64,000 bases of DNA from an uncultured Ilumatobacter sp. (GTDB lineage: Bacteria; Actinomycetota; Acidimicrobiia; Acidimicrobiales; Ilumatobacteraceae), in the NCBI GenBank assembly GCA_937919625.1, contig CALFRK010000050.1, positions 1 to 64,000 on the forward strand, given 5' to 3'. Below are positions 57,777 through 64,000 of this stretch, piece after piece. Every line of letters starts with the position of its first letter. Within the stretch, counting starts at the first letter, position 1. The notes below the pieces were generated by a model, which had not been told where the DNA came from, ran no database searches, and saw only the letters and a program-made list of their open reading frames with translations. Made by a program: the position numbers and the translations under genes.

Positions 57777-58624
57777 TGCTCGCCATTGTCGTGCTGCTCT
57801 CGGCGTTGTTCGTCGCAGGTGTTTCCTTGATGCTGCTCCCACCGAGCTCGGCGCGATCGCCAACCTTCAGCACCACATCGGTTCGACGGCTCGGTTTCCG
57901 TTTCGTCGGGTCGACCGTTGTCGGCGTGATCGTGTTCCTCGTGTCCAGCTGGCTGATCCCTGGCATCGTCGTCGGTGTCGGCACCTACTGGGCGATCGGT
58001 GGTTGGCAACGCCGTCAGCGATCATCCGCTACCGAGATCGCCCGGCTCGATGCCCTCGCCAGCTGGATCGAGAACGTCCGTGACGTCCTGATCGCCGGTG
58101 AGCAACCGATCGGAGCGATCTCGGCGACCGTGTCGGCATGCCACCCGGTCATCCGCCCGCAGGTTCGTCGACTCGTCGCCGGCCTAGGTCGACAGGATCC
58201 CGAAATTGTCTTTCGGCGGTTCGCTGACGACCTCGATGATCCGCTCGGTGACCTGGTCGCGGCCGGCCTGTCGATCGCGATCCGGCGCGGAGCGCGCACC
58301 GTGCCGGTTCTGACGGCGCTCGCCGAACAGACGCGCGAACAGGTCGACCGACGGCGGTTGGTCGAGGCCGAACGGGCGCCGACCCGTCGCGAGGTGCAGG
58401 CGTTGACGCTGATCATGGGTACCCTCGTGATCGGCCTCTTGGTGCTTGGCCGCAGCCGTTACCTCGACGCCTATGACGAGCCGGGCGGTCAGCTGTTCCT
58501 TGCGGCCGCCCTGGCCGGATATGTGGCCTTGATCGTTCGAGTGCAACGGCTCGGAACGTTTCCGCGTCCAAGCCGCTTTCTCACCGCGGCCGGCTCGGCA
58601 CCGGGTCGCGGGGGTGCATTATGA
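57776..58624 (+). CDS. tadB: Tad pilus inner-membrane platform protein TadB
   Basis: A 282-residue type II secretion F-domain protein. Helices at LAIVVLLSALFVAGVSLML and VGVIVFLVSSWLIPGIVVGV precede the cytoplasmic F domain (LASWIENVRDVLIAGEQPIGAISATV, FRRFADDLDDPLGDLVAAGLSIAIRRGAR), then two C-terminal helices. ATG 57776 overlaps the tadA stop; GTG 57773 is also possible. Confidence 0.88.
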   Translation: MLAIVVLLSALFVAGVSLMLLPPSSARSPTFSTTSVRRLGFRFVGSTVVGVIVFLVSSWLIPGIVVGVGTYWAIGGWQRRQRSSATEIARLDALASWIENVRDVLIAGEQPIGAISATVSACHPVIRPQVRRLVAGLGRQDPEIVFRRFADDLDDPLGDLVAAGLSIAIRRGARTVPVLTALAEQTREQVDRRRLVEAERAPTRREVQALTLIMGTLVIGLLVLGRSRYLDAYDEPGGQLFLAAALAGYVALIVRVQRLGTFPRPSRFLTAAGSAPGRGGAL

Positions 58625-59523
58625 GCCCAGTCAGCTTGATTGTTCTGCTCACCGCGGTCGGCGTGGCCGGGGTCTTGCTGGCGATCTACGGTTGGTTGCA
58701 GCCGGCCCCGTCACTGTGGCGCACGATCGAGCACTTGCAACGTTCGGGGCCGAGTACGGAAACGTCGACGGCAACCACGACGGCATGGAGTCGCCGACCA
58801 TCTCTACGGCTGATTGCTCCGATTGCCAAAGCGATCGAACGTCACCCGCGCCTGCTCCCCAGCAACGCTCAACTTCAGTTGGCCGGTCGCTCGCTCGATC
58901 AACATGTGGTGTATCTCGTGCTTGCCGCGCTCGTCGGCTTTGTGCTGCCGCCATTCGCGATCGGGCTGTTGCAGTCGGCAGCGATCATAAGTTTGGGTTG
59001 GATGATTCCGCTGTTGGCGGCAATTGGTTCGGCTGTGCTTGGGCCGGTGCTCGTGCACACAGCCACAATCGAACGGGCTGCGACGGTGCGAACCGATCTT
59101 CGCTATCAGGTCTCGGCCTATCTCGATGTCGTCACGATGCTGCTGGCCGGAAACACAGGCTATGAAGGCGCCCTCGAACAGGCTGCGCACGCCGGCGACG
59201 GACGGTTGTTCGCCGAACTGCGGCGCAGGATGCGCGAGTCGGGTGCACGCGGACTCAGCCTGACCGACGCCCTCCAGCGGACAGGCCGTGAACTCGGCCT
59301 AGACGAACTCGAGCAGATCGCTGCCACCGCAGCGCTCAGCGCGGCCGAGGGCGCTCCGGTCGCTCGCACGCTGGCCGCCAAGTGCGCAACACTGCGTACC
59401 GCATTGTCGACCGAGCAAGAATCCGAGGCTCGACTTCGCACAAGTCGCTTGACGACTCCGATTGTCGGGATGGCCCTGATCTTCATGGCCCTCGTCATCT
59501 ATCCCGCACTGAGCTTTTCGTGA
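58621..59523 (+). CDS. tadC: Tad pilus inner-membrane platform protein TadC
   Basis: A 300-residue partner of TadB, F-domain type. Four to five helices; the F domain has DLRYQVSAYLDVVTMLLAGNTGYEGALEQAAHAG, FAELRRRMRESGARGLSLTDALQRTGRELGLDELEQIA. Starts by ATGA overlap with tadB. Confidence 0.88.
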   Translation: MSPVSLIVLLTAVGVAGVLLAIYGWLQPAPSLWRTIEHLQRSGPSTETSTATTTAWSRRPSLRLIAPIAKAIERHPRLLPSNAQLQLAGRSLDQHVVYLVLAALVGFVLPPFAIGLLQSAAIISLGWMIPLLAAIGSAVLGPVLVHTATIERAATVRTDLRYQVSAYLDVVTMLLAGNTGYEGALEQAAHAGDGRLFAELRRRMRESGARGLSLTDALQRTGRELGLDELEQIAATAALSAAEGAPVARTLAAKCATLRTALSTEQESEARLRTSRLTTPIVGMALIFMALVIYPALSFS

Positions 59524-59549
59524 ACCCCGAGAGACAAAGGAGAACATCC

Positions 59550-59801
59550 ATGAACGACGTCACCCTGGTGACCAGCGCCGTCACACATCAGGTGTACGGC
59601 GCCTGCCTGCGGGTGGTCGGCCGCACAACGAACTCGGGCGCCACCGGTGCCGACCGCGATCGCGACCGCGGCGCGGTATCGCTCGAGCAGGTGCTCTGGT
59701 TCGTCGCCGCCGGTGTCAGCGTGGCCGTGATCGCCGGGATCCTGTGGGGCCAAATCAAGGACAAGGCCGACGATCCGATCATCTCGCCGTCGGCCCCCTG
59801 A
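59550..59801 (+). CDS. flp: Flp-type major pilin
   Basis: An 83-residue prepilin. The cleavage site for the A24 peptidase is RDRG|AVSLEQVLWFVAAGVSVAVIAGILW, with Glu at +5 of the mature pilin. The leader of about 41 residues is much longer than usual for Flp, and the mature part is short (about 42 residues). Strong AAAGGAG precedes ATG 59550, as expected for the most highly expressed gene of the locus. Confidence 0.85.
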   Translation: MNDVTLVTSAVTHQVYGACLRVVGRTTNSGATGADRDRDRGAVSLEQVLWFVAAGVSVAVIAGILWGQIKDKADDPIISPSAP

Positions 59802-59819
59802 CCGCGCTCGACCTAGACG

Positions 59820-60194
59820 ATGTATTCCATCCGCGAACCCGATCGGGGCTCGACAACCCTGACGACCGTGATGCTGACGCCCGTCTTCGTGGTGATCGCC
59901 TTTGCCTCGTTTCAGGCTGCGATGTGGACACATGCTCGCACCGAGGCGCGTTCCGTCGCCCGCGACGCTGTAGCGCTCGTCGCCCGCAACGGGCAGGACT
60001 CGGCCACCGTCGAGGCATCGGCGGAAGCAACGCTGCGAGCGAGTGTCGACCTAGCCGACCCCGACGTCGAGATCATCCCGCAGGGCCAGTTCGTCGTGGT
60101 TCGGGTGACCGGGCGAGCGCCTGGGATCATCCGTGGCACGTCGCGGCCCATCGAGGTCACGGAGGCGATGCCGATCGAGGGGTTTCGTCCATGA
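59820..60194 (+). CDS. TadE-like pseudopilin 1
   Basis: A 124-residue protein with a short leader ending PDRG|STTLTTVMLTPVFVVIAFASFQAAMW, a helix, then a small beta domain (PDVEIIPQGQFVVVRVTGRAPG). Shape and place fit TadE, though +5 is Thr instead of Glu. Start ATG 59820; the stop overlaps the next start (ATGA). Confidence 0.8.
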   Translation: MYSIREPDRGSTTLTTVMLTPVFVVIAFASFQAAMWTHARTEARSVARDAVALVARNGQDSATVEASAEATLRASVDLADPDVEIIPQGQFVVVRVTGRAPGIIRGTSRPIEVTEAMPIEGFRP

Positions 60195-60625
60195 ATCGCC
60201 GGCGCGACCGCGGTGCCTCCGACGCACTCGGGCTTGTGCTGATCGCCCCCGCAGTCATCGGCTTGGCGGTCCTGGTGATCGCCCTGGGGCGCGGCGTCGA
60301 CGCCCGGGCTCAAGTTCGGTCGGCGGCCGAGGCCAGTGCACAGGCAGCCGCCCTCGAGCGCGATGCCGGTTCGGCGACGACCGCCGCCAACCGTGTGGCG
60401 TCGGCGATGCTGGTCGACAGCGATACCTGCTCGACCCCGACCATCCGGGTTGTCTACCCGGATGCTGCCTCGCCGGCATCGGGGATCAGCTTTGGGCTGG
60501 TCGCGGTCACCATCAAGTGTGAGGTGTCCAATCGAGGCCTCGAGGCCGTTCAGTCGGGGGCCCGGCAAGAAGAGGTTACGGCGGTGGCGAGTATCGACTT
60601 TTTCCGAGCGGCTGGTCGGCCATGA
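60191..60625 (+). CDS. TadE/G-like pseudopilin 2
   Basis: A 144-residue protein: RRRDRG|ASDALGLVLIAPAVIGLAVLVIALGRGVDARAQV, then helix and sheet with two Cys (DTCSTPTI, VTIKCEV) that could form a disulfide. No Glu at +5. Coupled by ATGA on both sides. Confidence 0.78.
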   Translation: MNRRRDRGASDALGLVLIAPAVIGLAVLVIALGRGVDARAQVRSAAEASAQAAALERDAGSATTAANRVASAMLVDSDTCSTPTIRVVYPDAASPASGISFGLVAVTIKCEVSNRGLEAVQSGARQEEVTAVASIDFFRAAGRP

Positions 60626-61059
60626 ATTCGATCGGTGATGCCTCACCGAGCGGGCGGCGCTGTCGGGACGAACGTGGCACAGCGCTGGTCACGGCCCTCG
60701 TACTCCTGTTTGCGTTTACTGCCGGGGGCGTGATCTGGTTGTCTCGCGACGTCAACCGGCGCGTCAGCAACCGATCTGCGGCCCAGTCGATCGCGTTTCA
60801 AGCGGCGCGTTCGGGCGCCCAGCAGGTCGAGGTTGGATCGCTACGAGACGGTGGCGATCAGCCGTTGGTGATCGACGAACCGTCGGCGCAAGAGCACGCT
60901 CGCCGGGTCGCTGACCGCCTGTTCGACGAGTATCGCCTCGACGGCTCGGTGCTGGCGGTCACGGTCGACGGCGTCACAGTTACGGTCGAGGTCAGGATCT
61001 CGGACTCTGCCGGCGATGTGGTTGGCGTCGGATCGGCCGGCGCCGAGGCTGGATCGTGA
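60622..61059 (+). CDS. TadE/G-like pseudopilin 3
   Basis: A 145-residue protein: RDERG|TALVTALVLLFAFTAGGVIWLSRDVNRRVSNRSAAQSIAFQAARSGAQQVE, then beta domain (VLAVTVDGVTVTVEVRIS). Resembles the N-terminal part of TadG and other minor pilins. Position +5 is Thr. Last of the tightly overlapping genes. Confidence 0.78.
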   Translation: MNSIGDASPSGRRCRDERGTALVTALVLLFAFTAGGVIWLSRDVNRRVSNRSAAQSIAFQAARSGAQQVEVGSLRDGGDQPLVIDEPSAQEHARRVADRLFDEYRLDGSVLAVTVDGVTVTVEVRISDSAGDVVGVGSAGAEAGS

Positions 61060-61171
61060 TGTTGGCCGGCGACTCTGGAATCGGCAGCGGCTTTCCCCTT
61101 TCAACAACAGACAACCTTCACTTGCGGCGTGAAGGGCGCAGCGACACGGGTTCGGTGAGGGGCGTGACAGC

Positions 61172-64000
61172 ATGATTCGACAGGCAGGTTCGAGATTGGC
61201 GGCGCTCGTCCGCTCGCTTGCCCTTGTAGGTGTGCTCGTCGTCGCAGCGCCCATCGTGCTGATCCTGGCTGCCAGGGCCCGGTTCGGAAGTGGAATGCCT
61301 TTGCATGGCGTTTCAACTCCGGTCGATTGGGAGGTCACCCGGATCAAGGCAGTGCTCACCGATCGACTCACCGAACACACGCTTGCAGACGTTGTGATCC
61401 GGCTGTCGCTGATCGTGGCCTGGGCCGCCTTGCTGGTGCTGGTGTTGACGATCATCGCCGAGCTGGTTCACATGTTGCGCCACGACGGTCTGGCGATGCC
61501 GGATATCCGTGGGCTCGGCCTCACACAGTCGATGGCGCGAGTGATCGCCGCCGGATTGTTGGTCGTGGTGCCCCTGTTCGGCGCTCCATCGCGAGGTCTT
61601 GCCCGCGAAGGCGGACACCTCTTGCCACAGCAACGAGCGGTCGCGTCACTCAGTACCGATCAGGCGTCGTCGTCCTCGATCGCCCGACCCCAAAACGTGT
61701 GGGCGCCGAGAGCGGCGATCGGTCAATCTGATGCAGATCGATGGGTTCACAATCTGGCTGCGACCGACGACGCGTCTGCGGCCATCGCTGGACCGGGCCA
61801 ATATGTGGTCCGCAGCGGTGATTCGATCTATGGCATTGCAGAACGTCTTGCCGGGCCCGACCACCGCGCGGTCGCCGACTTCGCCGAGCAGCTGATCGAG
61901 CTCAACCTCGGCAACCAGATGTCCGACGGGAAACGATTTGCGAACGCCGCCTTCATCGATGTGGGGTGGGTGCTCGAGCTGCCATCGTCGGTTGATGACG
62001 GCGGGTCCTCCGTTGAAATATCGGACGTCCACGTTGTGGAACGGGGCGAGTCGCTTTGGTCGATCGCCGAACATCATCTCGACGACGGTGCCCGTTGGCC
62101 TGAGATCTACGGGGCCAACGAAGGGCGCTCGTTCGCTGACGGACGCCGCCTGGTCGATCCAAATCTGATCCAGCCCGGATGGGAGCTTGACCTGTCCTTG
62201 GCGGTCGACGCAGAACCTCCCGGTGAGCAGGCCGTGGTCGCCGATCCGATTGGGGCGCCTGCGAGTCCAGACAATGTCTGGGAATCGACCATGGCCGATG
62301 ACTCAGCAGATGCTGAGGCCCCTGTCGAATCCGCCGCCGCCGACCCAAACCTCCCATCCCAAGCGGCCGACGACCAGTATGACGTAGTGCTCACGACGGT
62401 GCCGGCGACCGATGTGGCTTTCGCCGAGGCTGCGCCCGCCTCCGATTCCGACTTGTCCGCGTCCACCGATTCGCTACACCATGATTCGTCACCTGCTGAA
62501 CCCGGTGTCGAGAGCGACCAGGTCGAGCTGCTGACATTTGGTCGGGCTGCCATGCTTTCGGCGGGCGTGTTGACCCTGCTCGCCGTGCGCCGCCGAAACC
62601 AGATGAGGCGTGCCCGACCCCGTGAGCGCATGCCTGAACGGGCCGATCGGTATGCCACGACCGAGCGTGTGTTGCGTGCGATCGACATGGGCGATCGCCA
62701 ATTGCGTGTCGATGTCGCCGTGCGATCGGCAGCGGGCTCGCTGATCGAACAGGGTCCGCGCGTCTTGGCGGTACTGGTCACTGCTGAAGGCGACGTCGAG
62801 CTGCGGTTGTCGGCTCCCGCCCAACTTCCGTCGCCCTGGCACGGCGCCGCCGAAACGTGGCAACTCGACGGCACGACACCGGTCGAGCTGCTGGCTGGCG
62901 AGGCGGGCCGCGTCGGTTCGCCGTGTCCGACGATGGTTCAGCTCGGCCGCGATCTAGACGGTCGCGACGTCTATATCGATCTCGAGGCATGTGAAGCGAT
63001 CGAGATCGGTGGCCCGGCCGACCAGGCAGACTCGATCGTCGCTGCTGTTGCGACCACGCTGGCTGGTTCGGTACTCGCGGAAGTGACCACCTTGGTCGGC
63101 CTGGGCGTCCCTGATGAGGCCTTTCTTGATCACCGGCTGCATGTTCCGGTCATCGGAAGCCAACGCGCCTTCGAGGCAGCGCGTGAAGCGGTCGGGTCGA
63201 CAGCCGATGCCGATCGGTCAACATTCGAGTTGCGATCGCGAGCCGTCACCGGAGAAATGTGGGAACCGGCGGTCGTGCTGGTTGGTTCGACGGCTGGCGC
63301 GATCACTCTGCCGAACGTTCGCACCGGTCTTGCGGTGGTGTCGGCCTCGCCGATTCATGGTCCGTCCAGTCGATTGGCTCCCGACGGTGACGCCTGGACA
63401 CTTCTGCCGCTTGGTCTACGCCTGGTTCCAATTGGGTTGTCTGCGGACGATGTTGCGGCGATCGCCGAACTCGTGCGTGTCGCCGATCTAGTGCCTGAGG
63501 CCGTGCCGGTCTACCGTGCGGGTCCCGACGACACGATCATCGATCGTGACAATCCGAGCGAACTCGATCCCCCAGTCGGGCCCGCGGCCGGGCTCGAGCA
63601 GCGCGAATCCGCAGCCGGCGGCAAGCCGTCATGGCAGCTGATGGTACGTCTGCTCGGTCCGGTCGAAGTTGTGTCGGCCGACGGCGTGGCGGTCAGCTTC
63701 GAGCGTTCGAAGACGCGTGAGCTGGTTGCGTGGTTGGCCACCCACCGCCGCCGCTCCACTCGGTCGGCGGCTCGAACGGCGTTGTGGGAGCTCGATGTGC
63801 GCGACTCCACGTTCGCCAATGTTGTTTCCGAGGCGCGACGATCGTTGGCTCGGCTCGTCGAGCCCCCTGCAGGTGAGGAATGGGTCGGACGCACGATGAC
63901 TGAGGATCTACCGCTGCACGAGCTGGTGTGCTCCGACGTCGATCTTGTCGAGTTGGCGCTCGCCACCGCTCGCCTTCAACCCCCTGCCCAAGCGATCGCC
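61172..64000 (+). CDS. Large membrane protein with LysM repeats and winged-helix (BTAD/SARP-type) domain, runs off right edge
   Basis: 943 codons are visible from ATG 61172 with no stop. Two N-terminal helices (SLALVGVLVVAAPIVLILAA; LSLIVAWAALLVLVLTIIAELV) and a third near residue 125 precede LysM 1 (QYVVRSGDSIYGIAERLAG, about 210) and LysM 2 (HVVERGESLWSIAEHHLDDG, about 287). An acidic linker and another helix (AAMLSAGVLTLLAVRR, about 460) follow, then a long globular part. A winged-helix like the N-terminus of SARP regulators (about 822-900; MVRLLGPVEVVSADG, FERSKTRELVAWLATH, FANVVSEARRSLARL) is last; a BTAD domain probably follows outside. It comes 112 bp after the tad genes. Confidence 0.82.
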   Translation, partial: MIRQAGSRLAALVRSLALVGVLVVAAPIVLILAARARFGSGMPLHGVSTPVDWEVTRIKAVLTDRLTEHTLADVVIRLSLIVAWAALLVLVLTIIAELVHMLRHDGLAMPDIRGLGLTQSMARVIAAGLLVVVPLFGAPSRGLAREGGHLLPQQRAVASLSTDQASSSSIARPQNVWAPRAAIGQSDADRWVHNLAATDDASAAIAGPGQYVVRSGDSIYGIAERLAGPDHRAVADFAEQLIELNLGNQMSDGKRFANAAFIDVGWVLELPSSVDDGGSSVEISDVHVVERGESLWSIAEHHLDDGARWPEIYGANEGRSFADGRRLVDPNLIQPGWELDLSLAVDAEPPGEQAVVADPIGAPASPDNVWESTMADDSADAEAPVESAAADPNLPSQAADDQYDVVLTTVPATDVAFAEAAPASDSDLSASTDSLHHDSSPAEPGVESDQVELLTFGRAAMLSAGVLTLLAVRRRNQMRRARPRERMPERADRYATTERVLRAIDMGDRQLRVDVAVRSAAGSLIEQGPRVLAVLVTAEGDVELRLSAPAQLPSPWHGAAETWQLDGTTPVELLAGEAGRVGSPCPTMVQLGRDLDGRDVYIDLEACEAIEIGGPADQADSIVAAVATTLAGSVLAEVTTLVGLGVPDEAFLDHRLHVPVIGSQRAFEAAREAVGSTADADRSTFELRSRAVTGEMWEPAVVLVGSTAGAITLPNVRTGLAVVSASPIHGPSSRLAPDGDAWTLLPLGLRLVPIGLSADDVAAIAELVRVADLVPEAVPVYRAGPDDTIIDRDNPSELDPPVGPAAGLEQRESAAGGKPSWQLMVRLLGPVEVVSADGVAVSFERSKTRELVAWLATHRRRSTRSAARTALWELDVRDSTFANVVSEARRSLARLVEPPAGEEWVGRTMTEDLPLHELVCSDVDLVELALATARLQPPAQAIA

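Overview
The window is high-GC DNA with dense bidirectional coding, short intergenic gaps, ATGA start/stop overlaps and frequent GTG/TTG starts. The gene set points to an actinobacterium: an MhuD-type haem oxygenase, an F420-type deazaflavin (DDN-family) protein, an LLM flavin oxidoreductase, a WS/DGAT acyltransferase, a DUF222-HNH (13E12-type) protein, a LigC-like ligase and a secretin-less Tad pilus locus. I infer Acidimicrobiia as the most likely class, but no rRNA or other decisive marker is present.

Layout. 1-3501: 5' part of dnaX (minus; runs off the left edge) and a CopC-CopD copper/membrane protein. 3509-7578: minus-strand set of LigC-like ligase, ALDH7-family dehydrogenase and class III aminotransferase. 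7684-11393: MhuD-like haem oxygenase, then aspartokinase, methyltransferase and aspartate-semialdehyde dehydrogenase (shared aspartate pathway to Lys/Thr/Met). 11450-14484: L,D-transpeptidase, MazG-like protein, P-loop kinase and a glutathione peroxidase whose active-site codon is an in-frame TGA followed by a bacterial-type SECIS hairpin: a selenoprotein. 14682-25420: assorted oxidoreductases, DUF169, MFS, LLM, WS/DGAT and ALDH genes. 25556-30045: a WXG/LXG-like two-gene cassette, then a graveyard of gene fragments around a DUF222-HNH endonuclease with a LexA-type box. 30046-35602: O-methyltransferase, P1 peptidase, lipoprotein, PhnA-like zinc ribbon, PhoD phosphatase and a histone-H1-like protein. 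35902-43323: alpha-glucan phosphorylase, Cys-rich protein, and a TetR plus heterodimeric ABC exporter operon behind a perfect 30-bp palindrome. 43456-54174: ACT-malic enzyme, KDPG aldolase-like protein, hydrolase, M23 peptidase, methyltransferase, DUF2207-like protein, DUF1876, a repeat lipoprotein, MBL-fold protein and MsrB. 54381-64000: a Tad (Flp) pilus operon (prepilin peptidase, CpaB-like, TadZ-like, TadA, TadB, TadC, Flp-like pilin, three TadE/G-like proteins), ending in a very large LysM/winged-helix membrane protein that runs off the right edge.

The two most notable things are (i) the selenocysteine glutathione peroxidase, missed by any standard gene caller because TGA splits it, and (ii) a family of intergenic palindromes (arms AGTTGG..AACT, core GTGCCAGGCAC) present about a dozen times. 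These elements very often start or end on a stop codon, sometimes fill the gap between two convergent genes exactly, and occur in a short (~33 bp) and a long (~126-139 bp) form. In the long form an extra ~95 bp lies between two CCAGG copies, as if one element had inserted into another.
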